NCBI GenBank assembly: GCA_005880805.1
Contig: VBFZ01000061.1
Coordinates: 9,273-19,243, forward strand
Length of the DNA: 9,971 bases
Reading direction: 5' to 3'
DNA from: Chloroflexota bacterium
Lineage (GTDB): Bacteria; Chloroflexota; Limnocylindria; Limnocylindrales; CSP1-4
The notes under the pieces were generated by a model, which saw nothing but the letters and a program-made list of their open reading frames with translations, was not told the origin of the DNA and searched no databases. Position numbers and translations under genes: made by a program. Below are positions 1 to 6,060 of the stretch, piece after piece. Numbering within the stretch: the stretch's first letter is position 1; each line of letters opens with the position of its first letter.

Positions 1-590
1 CCCGTCGTCAGGCCCGGCATTCCGCGCTCCACCACGAACGCGCTGATGCCCCTGTGCTTGCGGGCACGGTCGACCGATGCGAAGACCAGGAAGTGGTCGG
101 CGATGTCGGCGAGGCTGATCCAGATCTTCTGGCCGTTGAGGCGGTAAACGTCTCCGTCACGGCGCGCGGTCGTCGCGAGGTTCGCCGCGTCGGTGCCGAC
201 GCCGGGCTCGGTCAGCCCGAAGGTGGCCAGCTTCTCCCCGCGCGCCTGGGGGACGAGCCAGCGCTGGCGCTGCTCTTCGGTCGCCCACTGCAGGAGGGCC
301 AGCGAGTTGAGGCCGACGTGGACGCTCTGCACGACCCGAAAGGCAGTATCGCCGCGCTCGAGCTCCTCGCATAGCAGCGCGAAGCTGATGTAGTCCATCC
401 CCGCGCCGCCGTAGCGCTCCGGGATGGGCGCTCCGAGGAAGCCTTGCTCGCCCATGCGGGCGAAGACCTCGCGATGAACCTCGCCCTTCTCGTCCCACTC
501 GCGGATAGAGGGCAGGATCTCCGCCTCGACGAAGGCACGAGCGCTGTGCTGGACGAGCCGGTTCTCGTCGGTCAGCGTGAAGTCGATCAC
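1..590 (-). CDS. Acyl-CoA dehydrogenase, N-terminal half (partial at window edge)
   Basis: Flavoprotein that desaturates acyl-CoA esters at the alpha-beta position and passes electrons to ETF; cytoplasmic. About 196 residues are visible. The helical N-terminal domain (about 1-120, including IPERYGGAGMDYISF at 56-70) is followed by the start of the beta domain. That part carries the family signature FGLTEPGVGTD (about 124-134) and GQKIWIS (about 153-159), which contact FAD and substrate. The signature departs slightly from the usual consensus (V where a small residue is usual). The catalytic Glu lies in the C-terminal domain, outside the window, so substrate class cannot be read. The GTG start at 590 is chosen because GGAGAG (plus-strand 600-605) sits 9 nt upstream and the family N-terminus fits. 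The resemblance leans to glutaryl-CoA-like or general acyl-CoA dehydrogenases, but this is not certain. Confidence 0.93.
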   Translation of the reverse strand, partial: MIDFTLTDENRLVQHSARAFVEAEILPSIREWDEKGEVHREVFARMGEQGFLGAPIPERYGGAGMDYISFALLCEELERGDTAFRVVQSVHVGLNSLALLQWATEEQRQRWLVPQARGEKLATFGLTEPGVGTDAANLATTARRDGDVYRLNGQKIWISLADIADHFLVFASVDRARKHRGISAFVVERGMPGLTT

Positions 591-696
591 AGACGGGCGC
601 TCTCCGAGCGGCGCGCCGATGGCTCGCGGGCTACGAGCGGCGCAGGGTCAGGCCAGGACGCGCGAATTCTAGGCGTGCGACGACCGGGACGGCAGG

Positions 697-720
697 AAAG
701 CCCGCCGCTGGGCGGGCTTT
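697..720 (-). terminator. Intrinsic terminator hairpin downstream of the HTH gene
   Basis: A perfect 10-bp stem (AAAGCCCGCC paired with GGCGGGCTTT) closes a 4-nt loop. The stem is GC-rich and ends in A/T runs on both sides, so it could act on either strand. On the minus strand it follows the HTH gene that ends at 781 and precedes the acyl-CoA dehydrogenase start at 590, which would separate the two transcripts. The T run is only three bases, so efficiency is uncertain. Confidence 0.7.
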
Positions 721-744
721 CTCCGAGACTCTTCTGGCCGAAAG

Positions 745-771
745 GCGGCCCACCCCTGACCGGGTGGCCGC
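745..771 (-). other. Second hairpin between HTH gene and terminator
   Basis: GCGGCC-C-ACCC pairs with GGGT-GGCCGC, a 10-bp stem with one bulged C and a 6-nt loop. It lies 10 nt beyond the stop of the minus-strand HTH gene. There is no T tract, so it may stabilise the mRNA 3' end or assist the terminator next to it. The fold is seen; the role is inferred. Confidence 0.4.
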
Positions 772-780
772 GACCGCCGG

Positions 781-975
781 TTACCTGTTGCGGGCCAGGA
801 ACGCCATCACGTCGTCCAGGCGGAAGCGCCGGTCGCCCCGCTTGCAGACGCGATAGAACGGGAGCTCGCCGCGATCCCCAAGCCGCTTCACGGTGTTGAC
901 GTGGAGGTGAAGCATCTCTGCCACCTCGCTCGCCGTGAGCATGGGCCCAAGTTCTGTGACGGCCATCGTTGCCAT
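781..975 (-). CDS. Small excisionase/MerR-type helix-turn-helix DNA-binding protein
   Basis: A 64-aa protein that is almost entirely one winged HTH of the excisionase/HTH_17 type, the group that includes Xis proteins and the actinobacterial regulator BldC. The motif LTASEVAEMLHLHVNTVKRL (about 13-32) gives the two helices. RRFRLDDVMAFLA (about 49-61) is the usual wing and final helix, which places recognised sites in the minor groove. The ATG at 975 is preferred because GAGG (plus-strand 982-985) lies 6 nt upstream. A longer in-frame reading to 1158 exists but adds a low-complexity, unconserved extension. No integrase or phage gene is nearby, so a chromosomal regulator is more likely than a phage excisionase. 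It is divergent from the sugar regulator at 1241; whether the two are linked is unknown. Confidence 0.85.
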   Translation of the reverse strand: MATMAVTELGPMLTASEVAEMLHLHVNTVKRLGDRGELPFYRVCKRGDRRFRLDDVMAFLARNR

Positions 976-1137
976 GGATTGCCTCGTTCTGCGCACCTTG
1001 CGGCCGCTCAGTCCCCATTGGGTGACAAGGGGTAGAGTCCGGCCCGCTGCTGGGCGGAGCGTAGGGGTCGCCCGAAGCGGTCGCCAAGCCGTACTTTGGG
1101 CCAGTCCGACAGTACCAGCCGCCCCAGACGCGGGACC

Positions 1138-1164
1138 TTGACGGGCACGAAATGTCATTACAAA
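1138..1164 (+). promoter_or_regulatory. Candidate promoter with overlapping operator for the GntR-SIS gene
   Basis: TTGACG (1138-1143) resembles a -35 box. TACAAA (1159-1164) resembles a -10 box, with a slightly short 15-nt spacer. The site TGTCATTACA (1153-1162) overlaps the spacer and -10 and has the TGT-N4-ACA form seen again at 2243-2252. This fits autorepression by the downstream regulator, whose start is about 77 nt away. Prediction by eye only. Confidence 0.3.
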
Positions 1165-1240
1165 CTTCGGCCCGTTCGGTCCGAGGCAGTCGGATCAGGG
1201 CGAGCGGCGCGCGTGAAGGCCTCAGGAGGCGCGGGGGGCG

Positions 1241-2221
1241 ATGGCGCGGGCACCTATGTACACGAAGATCAAGCGCTCGATCCTCGACCAGATCGAGCAG
1301 GGTCTGTACCCGGAGGGAGCGCGGTTGACCCCCGAGGTCGAGCTCGCTGCCCGGTTCGGTGTCAGCCGACCGACCGTTCGCCAGGCAATCCTGGAGCTCG
1401 TTCGCGAGGGCGTGGTCGCGCGCCGGCGTGGCCAGGGCACCGTCGTTCTGCATCGGCGGGCCAAACCAGGGCGGCCTGTGACCGGGGGCGCTTCCGTCCG
1501 CCTCACGGAGGTCGTCGTCGACCTGCTCACGACGATTGAATCGGCCAACCGGGAGGCAATCGGTCGAGCCGCCGAGGCCGTGCTCGAGACCATCGTCCGT
1601 GATCGCTTGATTCATGTCGCCGGCACCGGCCACGGGCTTGCCCTCGTATTGGAGGCCTTCTATCGGCCCGGGGGCCTCGCCAACATCAATCCGGTGTGGG
1701 ATCCGGCAATGCTCCTGTTCAACGGGGCCCGCAACAGCACGACGTTCGAACGGACCCAGGACGTTGGGCGATCACTCGCCGCCAAGGCAGGAATACAGCC
1801 TGCGGACACACTGGTGGTATTCAGCCAATCCGGGGTCAATCCACTCCCGATCGAGCTCGCCTTGGCCGCCAAGGATGCGGGAGCCGCCACGATCGCGGTG
1901 ACCTCGGTGGAACATTCGTCGAGCGTCCCGAGCCGCGAGGCTCAAGGCCGTCGGCTGATGGACGTGACCGATGTCGTCATCGATACCCACGTGCCGGCCG
2001 GTGATGCCGCGTTCGTCCCTGGGTCTGGCGGGCCGGCCCTCGCGCCCCTATCCACGATCGCGGGAGCGCATATCTGGAACCTGCTTCTGGTCGCGGTGGC
2101 CGAGCGCGCGGACACGGTGGGGGTCGACCTGCCGGTCTGGATCAGCTCGAACATCGCCGGCGGCGACCGGCGCGTACAAGCCCTGGCTGAGGCCTACGGA
2201 TCGCGGATCCCGTCCTTGTGA
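1241..2221 (+). CDS. GntR-type HTH fused to SIS (sugar isomerase) domain, transcriptional regulator
   Basis: A 326-aa regulator. Residues about 6-70 form a GntR-family winged HTH: TPEVELAARFGVSRPTVRQA at 30-49 is the recognition region and RRRGQGTVV at 61-69 the wing. After a short linker, residues about 90-326 resemble the stand-alone SIS proteins of the UPF0309 type, with TIESANREAIGRAAEAVLET (98-117), GTGHGLALVLEAFYR (128-142), NGARNSTTFER (161-171) and the phosphosugar-binding loop FSQSGVN (194-200). SIS domains bind phosphosugars, so the protein probably senses the imported sugar phosphate and controls the PTS genes that follow. GntR sugar regulators usually carry a UTRA domain, and SIS regulators usually carry an RpiR HTH; this pairing mixes the two. 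The start at 1241 has AGGAGG (1224-1229) 11 nt upstream; ATG 1256 is an alternative. The SIS part could also be enzymatic. Confidence 0.9.
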   Translation: MARAPMYTKIKRSILDQIEQGLYPEGARLTPEVELAARFGVSRPTVRQAILELVREGVVARRRGQGTVVLHRRAKPGRPVTGGASVRLTEVVVDLLTTIESANREAIGRAAEAVLETIVRDRLIHVAGTGHGLALVLEAFYRPGGLANINPVWDPAMLLFNGARNSTTFERTQDVGRSLAAKAGIQPADTLVVFSQSGVNPLPIELALAAKDAGAATIAVTSVEHSSSVPSREAQGRRLMDVTDVVIDTHVPAGDAAFVPGSGGPALAPLSTIAGAHIWNLLLVAVAERADTVGVDLPVWISSNIAGGDRRVQALAEAYGSRIPSL

Positions 2222-2236
2222 ACAATCATTAGGGAG

Positions 2237-2257
2237 GGAAATGTATGTACATTCCCA
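2237..2257 (+). promoter_or_regulatory. Inverted repeat, candidate operator upstream of DUF362-PTS genes
   Basis: AATGTA-TG-TACATT (2241-2254) is a perfect 6-bp dyad with a 2-nt centre. GGGA and CCC flanks extend it with a one-base slip. It lies 15 nt after the stop of the GntR-SIS gene and about 100 nt before the DUF362 start. The core TGT-ATGT-ACA matches the GT...AC pattern typical of GntR-family operators and resembles the site at 1153-1162. It stands out as an AT-rich patch in GC-rich DNA. Assigning it to the neighbouring regulator is inference. Confidence 0.45.
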
Positions 2258-2288
2258 GCGCAGGTTGTTAGGCTCGCGCGAATCCGGC

Positions 2289-2350
2289 CGGGATCGGGGG
2301 AGGGCCCGAATCCCGAAGAGGGCACGCCGGAGTCCCTGAGCGAGAGGGAG
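2289..2350 (+). other. Structured leader: hairpin plus hairpin covering the DUF362 ribosome binding site
   Basis: CGGGAT-CGGG (2289-2298) pairs with CCCG-A-ATCCCG (2305-2315), giving ten pairs, one bulged A and a 6-nt loop. Downstream, TCCCT (2333-2337) pairs with AGGGA (2345-2349), which is most of the AGGGAG SD of the DUF362 gene. The second stem has only five pairs. No known riboswitch class is recognisable. Whether the structure regulates anything is unknown. Confidence 0.35.
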
Positions 2351-2360
2351 CACAGGGCCG

Positions 2361-3638
2361 ATGACCTCGGTCTACGTGGCATCGTGCGAACGGTACGACC
2401 CGGACGTGATTGCTGGTCACGTCCGAGCGGCAAGTGCTGCGCTCGGAGTCCCCCCGTCGGCCGGCGACGTGTTGCTGCAGCCAAGCCTGCCCTGGACGCA
2501 TCCGCGCTACGCGCCCGATGCCCACACCGCTCCGGCGGTCCTCGAGGGCGTGGCCCGAGCGTGCGAGGGCGCAGCCGTTTCAATCGGCTTCGGCCGGGCC
2601 GGCTACGACGGACTGGCCAGGCGCATTGACGCCCGTCTCCTCGCGTTCGACGAAGACCACCATCGCGACACGCCGTCCCCGGGCACGGGTGCCAGCTTCC
2701 CGCTGCCAGCCACCTGGCTCGATGCGTCCTTCCGGGTCGCGGTTCCGCGACTGAGCGGCAGCACGTATCTCCCGTTTGCCGGCGCGCTGCGCCTCGCGTA
2801 CAACCTGCTCCCGGCCGACGTGCAGCTCGCCGAGCAGCACCGCATGTCGGACGTGATCGCCGGGCTGACCGAAGCCGCGCCGCCCAGCCTGATCGTCGTC
2901 GACGCGATCAGCGCCCTCCATCGTGGAGGAGAGCTGTCGGGTGAACCGGTCGACCTTGGCCTGCTGATCATCGGAACCGATCCTGTCGCCGTGGACCTCG
3001 CGTGCGCGGCCGCATTCGGTGTGCCCGAGTCGGAGCTCGAATTCCTACGGGTCGCAGGCCAGTCCGTCCACCCCGGCCGCCTTTCGGATGTCGAAATCCT
3101 GGGCGACCTGTCGGCCGCCGATCTCGCCGAGCGCGGCCGGCGCGTGCAGCGCATCGACCCCCGACCGGAAGCCGCGGACCTTCCGACGCAGTTGAAGGTC
3201 TTCCGATCGCCCCGCGCAAGCCAGAGCGGCGTCGCCGGCTCGCTTCGCGAGGCGTTGGCGGTCCTCGCTCGGGCCGGCATCTCGCTCGGAAAGGCGCGTG
3301 AGAGCGTGCTCGTGATCGGGCCGGTCGAGGAGGTGCCGCCACCCGGTTCCGATACCGCCGCGATCATCTTCATGGACGACACGTCGCGAGCTACCTACAA
3401 GGGCTATACGCGGATCGTCCGTCTCACGGGGCGCACGCCATCCGTCTGGCGGGTCCTCATGGACGTGCCGTTCGTCCTCAACATCGCAAACCTTCGCGCG
3501 GACCTCGGCTTCGGGTTCGCGCTGGCCGGGCTCCGCGGGCGAATCGCCCGAGTCCTCGGAGGCCCGGGCAGTCCGCGGGGCGCGTCCCGCCGACCGTCAA
3601 CCCCGAAGGGAGGTGGTCCAGCGCCCGAGCAAGGTTGA
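2361..3638 (+). CDS. DUF362-family protein without Fe-S cysteine motifs
   Basis: 425 aa, assigned to the DUF362 family by its overall pattern. It has an N-terminal YDPDVIAGHVRAASAALGV (12-30), a VLLQPSLPWTHPRY block (37-50), a WLDASFRVAVPRL strand (119-131) followed by GALRLAYNLL, and the signature DLGLLIIGTDPVAVDLACAA (198-217). Many DUF362 proteins carry ferredoxin-like CxxC clusters. Here only three isolated cysteines are visible (9, 68, 215), so no Fe-S cluster is expected. A further conserved-looking domain (about 280-385) contains SVLVIGPVEEVPPP, and the last 30 or so residues look disordered (Pro/Gly/Arg-rich). There is no signal peptide, so it is probably cytoplasmic. AGGGAG (2345-2350) is 10 nt before the ATG. 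It sits between the SIS regulator and the PTS genes, 52 nt before EIIC; its biochemical role is unknown. A 6-bp hairpin (3637-3653) overlaps the stop. Confidence 0.78.
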   Translation: MTSVYVASCERYDPDVIAGHVRAASAALGVPPSAGDVLLQPSLPWTHPRYAPDAHTAPAVLEGVARACEGAAVSIGFGRAGYDGLARRIDARLLAFDEDHHRDTPSPGTGASFPLPATWLDASFRVAVPRLSGSTYLPFAGALRLAYNLLPADVQLAEQHRMSDVIAGLTEAAPPSLIVVDAISALHRGGELSGEPVDLGLLIIGTDPVAVDLACAAAFGVPESELEFLRVAGQSVHPGRLSDVEILGDLSAADLAERGRRVQRIDPRPEAADLPTQLKVFRSPRASQSGVAGSLREALAVLARAGISLGKARESVLVIGPVEEVPPPGSDTAAIIFMDDTSRATYKGYTRIVRLTGRTPSVWRVLMDVPFVLNIANLRADLGFGFALAGLRGRIARVLGGPGSPRGASRRPSTPKGGGPAPEQG

Positions 3639-3690
3639 CGGCCCGGAGCCGTCCTCGCGATCGCAAAACGCTCTTGGAGGTGGAACACAC

Positions 3691-4851
3691 GTGTTTGCCT
3701 ATCTACAGCGAATCGGACGGGCGCTCATGTTGCCGATTGCGGTGCTGCCGGCAGCCGCGATCCTGCTCCGATTTGGTCAACCGGATCTCCTGAACATCCC
3801 ATGGATGGCGGATGCGGGAGATGCCATTTTCAGCAACCTGCCGCTGCTGTTCGCCGTTGGCGTCGCAGCCGGGTTCACGGCCGACGTGGGCACGGCGGCC
3901 GTCGCCGGAGCGGTCGGCTACTGGGTCTTCTCGAAGGTCCTCGTCGACATTGGCGTCCTGGTATACGGCAAGGACGAGGCGCTCAACACTGCCGTGCTGG
4001 GCGGCATCATGATGGGACTGGTCGCGGCCGCGCTCTATGAGCGCTACCACTCGATCAGGCTTCCGGAATGGCTGGCGTTCTTCGGAGGCCGCCGGTTCGT
4101 TCCGATCGTGACGGCGTTCAGCGGGCTCGTGCTGGGAGTCGTGTTCGGCGTCGTGTGGCACTTCCCACAGGCTTGGCTGCACGACTTCGCGAGCACGCTG
4201 ACCAATGCCGGACCGGCCGGGGCGGCGGTGCACGCGTTCCTTAACCGCTTGCTGATTCCGGTCGGCCTTCACCACGTCATCAACTCCGTGGTCTGGTTCC
4301 AGTTCGGCGACCTGTACCACTTCTTCTGCACGAACCAGTTCAAGACGCCGGATTGCGTCCCGGGTGCCGCAGGCGGCCAGTTCATGACCGGGTTCTTCCC
4401 GATCATGATGTTCGGCCTTCCGGCCGCTGCCCTCGCGATGTACACGACGGCTCGCAGCGAAAACAAGAAGATCATCGGCGGCATCCTGCTGAGCGCTGCC
4501 CTGACCTCGATCATCACGGGTGTGACCGAGCCGATCGAGTTCGCGTTCATGTTCGTCGCCCCGGTTCTCTACCTGCTGCACGCCGTGCTTACTGGCCTGT
4601 CGGCGTTCATCACGATCAGCCTCGGTATCCGCGACGGCTTCGGCTTCTCGGCCGGCCTCACGGACTACCTACTCAATTTCGGCATCGCCAAGAACCCGGT
4701 GCTGCTCCTCGTGGTCGGCGCCGTGTTCGCGGTGATCTACTACGTGTCGTTCGTGTTCATCATCAACGCCCTGAACGTGCCCACTCCGGGTCGGGAGCCC
4801 GAGCCCGCTGAGGAATTCGGCGAAGTCGCAGCCGAACCCGCACCGGCCTGA
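3691..4851 (+). CDS. PTS EIIC membrane component, N-acetylglucosamine/glucose family
   Basis: The 386-aa membrane channel of a sugar phosphotransferase system, which translocates the sugar so that EIIB can phosphorylate it. The sequence is mostly transmembrane helices. Family landmarks in order: LPIAVLPAAAILLRFGQ (14-30), FFGGRRFVPIVTAFSG (130-145), LLIPVGLHHVINSVVWFQFG (187-206), FMTGFFPIMMFGLPAAALAMY (231-251), and the sugar-binding motif GVTEPIEFAFMF (277-288, Glu280). The GLHHVINSVVWFQ and TPGRE elements resemble NagE, so GlcNAc is the likeliest substrate; glucose is the main alternative. NagE is usually one EIICBA chain, but here the protein ends in a Pro/Glu/Ala tail (about 364-386) resembling a leftover linker. 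The GTG at 3691 is chosen because GGAGGT (3676-3681) lies 9 nt upstream and the family N-terminus begins there. An in-frame ORF from 3613 overlaps the previous gene and adds no conserved sequence. Confidence 0.95.
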   Translation: MFAYLQRIGRALMLPIAVLPAAAILLRFGQPDLLNIPWMADAGDAIFSNLPLLFAVGVAAGFTADVGTAAVAGAVGYWVFSKVLVDIGVLVYGKDEALNTAVLGGIMMGLVAAALYERYHSIRLPEWLAFFGGRRFVPIVTAFSGLVLGVVFGVVWHFPQAWLHDFASTLTNAGPAGAAVHAFLNRLLIPVGLHHVINSVVWFQFGDLYHFFCTNQFKTPDCVPGAAGGQFMTGFFPIMMFGLPAAALAMYTTARSENKKIIGGILLSAALTSIITGVTEPIEFAFMFVAPVLYLLHAVLTGLSAFITISLGIRDGFGFSAGLTDYLLNFGIAKNPVLLLVVGAVFAVIYYVSFVFIINALNVPTPGREPEPAEEFGEVAAEPAPA

Positions 4852-4864
4852 CATCGGACCCGCG

Positions 4865-4903
4865 CACGACGAGTGGCCGAGCGATCGGCCACTCGTCGTC
4901 TTT
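4865..4903 (+). terminator. Long hairpin between EIIC and EIIB (attenuator or mRNA stabiliser)
   Basis: A perfect 14-bp stem (4866-4879 with 4886-4899), or 15 bp if A4880-T4885 pairs, leaving a GCGA loop of the stable GNRA type. The stem is followed by CTTTCT. It begins 15 nt after the EIIC stop and ends 17 nt before the EIIB SD. As an intrinsic terminator it would be weak (three T then C), so partial termination, RNA processing or protection of the EIIC message are all possible. Confidence 0.7.
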
Positions 4904-4926
4904 CTGCCCCATTGCGGAGGTGTGAC

Positions 4927-5172
4927 TTGCAGGACAAGGCCCGGGCGTACCTCGATGCGCTCGGTGGCAAGGAGAACATCAAGGACATCGACGGCTGCAT
5001 TACGCGCCTGCGTGCCACCCTCGTCGATACCAGCAAGGTGGACGTCCGAAAGCTCCAGCAGGCGGGCATGATCGGGCGTCCGATCGTCCTCGGGAAGGGC
5101 GTCCAGGTCGTGGTCGGCACCTACGCCGAGCTGATCGGGTCGGAGATCAACACACTGCTCAAGCAGCGGTGA
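4927..5172 (+). CDS. PTS EIIB component, glucose/GlcNAc family
   Basis: An 81-aa cytoplasmic phosphocarrier that takes phosphate from EIIA and passes it to the sugar in EIIC. The active-site motif DIDGCITRLR (20-29) places the phosphorylated cysteine at residue 24. KVDVRKLQQAGMIGRPIV and KGVQVVVGTYAELI complete the small alpha/beta fold, and the length is normal for a lone EIIB. The TTG at 4927 is the best start: GGAGG (4916-4920) is 6 nt upstream and the family N-terminus (QDKARAYLDALGG) follows at once. An in-frame ATG at 4873 falls inside the intercistronic hairpin and would add an unconserved extension. The EIIB stop overlaps the EIIA start by 4 nt, implying translational coupling. Confidence 0.94.
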   Translation: MQDKARAYLDALGGKENIKDIDGCITRLRATLVDTSKVDVRKLQQAGMIGRPIVLGKGVQVVVGTYAELIGSEINTLLKQR

Positions 5173-5648
5173 CACGCGTCGCGATCCTCGCGCCCATGAC
5201 CGGCCGTGTCGTGCCGATCGAGGAGGTTCCCGATCCTGTCTTTTCCGAGAAGATGATCGGGGACGGGCTGGCCATCGAACCAGCCGACGGACGCGCCGTC
5301 GCCCCCGTCGACGGGACGCTGCTGGTCTTCCATAGCAGCGGTCACGCGTTCGCCGTGGAGGCCGCAGGAGGACTCGGCGTCCTCGTTCACGTCGGCCTCG
5401 ACACCGTCGGCCTGAAAGGGAAGGGCTTCACGCGCCTGTCGGAGGTCGGCCGGGAGGTCCGGGCCGGCCAGGAAATCGTCCGCTTCGACATCGAAGCGAT
5501 CCGCAGCGCCCACCTCTCGCCGCTGTCGCCGATCGTCTTGCCGCAGCTGGATCCCGGGGCCCGCCTCGAGAAGACTTCCGCGACCGAGGTCCGCGCCGGG
5601 CAGGACGTGCTGCTGACGGTCGACCTGCCGGAAGTCGCGCAGGGCTGA
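5169..5648 (+). CDS. PTS EIIA component, glucose (Crr) type
   Basis: A 159-aa cytoplasmic phosphocarrier of the EIIA-Glc fold. PMTGRVVPIEEVPDPVFSEKM (about 9-29) is the family N-terminal signature, and GDGLAIEP with APVDGTLLVFHSSGHAFAVE follows. The active-site block GVLVHVGLDTVGLKGKGF (70-87) contains His74, the expected phosphorylation site, and His59 is the second active-site histidine. Both are present, so the protein should be functional. The GTG start at 5169 overlaps the EIIB stop in GTGA, typical of coupled translation. In many bacteria this type of EIIA also regulates other permeases or adenylate cyclase; nothing here shows such a role. It is the last gene of the plus-strand cluster; I see no convincing terminator in the 23 bp before the convergent HPr gene. 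Confidence 0.95.
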   Translation: MTRVAILAPMTGRVVPIEEVPDPVFSEKMIGDGLAIEPADGRAVAPVDGTLLVFHSSGHAFAVEAAGGLGVLVHVGLDTVGLKGKGFTRLSEVGREVRAGQEIVRFDIEAIRSAHLSPLSPIVLPQLDPGARLEKTSATEVRAGQDVLLTVDLPEVAQG

Positions 5649-5671
5649 TCGGCCGCGGGCCTGCCTCGCGC

Positions 5672-5959
5672 TCAGGTCCCGACCGGTTCCCCCAGGCCGC
5701 TCTCCACCGCCTCGCGCAGTGCCTCGAGCGCCGGCTCGGCGTCGTCGCCCAGCGCCGTGATCCGGATGCGGTCGCCCTTGCCCACCCCGATCGTCATCAC
5801 CAGCAGGATCGACTTCGCGTCGATCGACGGGCTCCCCTCCCGATCCAGGTTCTCCACCGTGATCTTCGAGGAGAACCTGCCTGCGGCCTGAACGAAGCGC
5901 GCGGCCGGTCGAGCGTGCAGGCCGCTCGGGTTGCGAACCGTGAGATCGATGGACGCCAC
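5672..5959 (-). CDS. ptsH: Phosphocarrier protein HPr
   Basis: A 95-aa general PTS phosphocarrier that takes phosphate from Enzyme I and gives it to EIIA. The active-site motif NPSGLHARPAARFV places the phosphorylated histidine at residue 15, as in classical HPr. The regulatory-serine region reads DAKSILLVMTIGV, with the Ser46-equivalent at residue 50. The shift comes from about four extra residues in the preceding loop (ENLDREGSPSI) compared with E. coli HPr. The serine is kept, so HPr kinase control is possible, but no kinase gene is seen. The GTG at 5959 is chosen because the family N-terminus begins there; its SD is weak, and longer in-frame starts to 6016 add unconserved residues. The gene is convergent with EIIA and divergent from the 6061 permease, so it is likely transcribed separately. 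No Enzyme I gene is in the window. Confidence 0.93.
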   Translation of the reverse strand: MASIDLTVRNPSGLHARPAARFVQAAGRFSSKITVENLDREGSPSIDAKSILLVMTIGVGKGDRIRITALGDDAEPALEALREAVESGLGEPVGT

Positions 5960-6060
5960 GGTAGGTAGCCTAGCGTGCCCTCGGAGGGCGAATCGGCGGG
6001 TCCTGCCGCCCGGCACAATCCCGCAAATGACCTCCCGAGCATGCCGTAAGGGAAAAGGCG

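Noticed and set aside
781..975. Phage or integrative-element excisionase
   Set aside because: The fold fits, but no integrase, att-like repeat or phage gene is nearby, so a mobile element is not claimed.
587..1633. 348-aa minus-strand open frame across the HTH gene and part of the regulator
   Set aside because: It overlaps two well-supported genes in other frames and has low-complexity Pro/Arg/Gly composition typical of high-GC shadows.
2603..3382. 259-aa minus-strand open frame inside the DUF362 gene
   Set aside because: Ser/Arg/Ala-rich antisense shadow without motifs; the plus-strand frame has clear family features.
3687..3694. ACACGTGT palindrome over the EIIC start codon
   Set aside because: Only eight bases with non-matching flanks; too short to support an operator.
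3703..4581. 292-aa open frame antisense to EIIC
   Set aside because: It is the reverse-strand shadow of a clear EIIC gene, rich in Arg/His/Glu/Asp with no recognisable domain.
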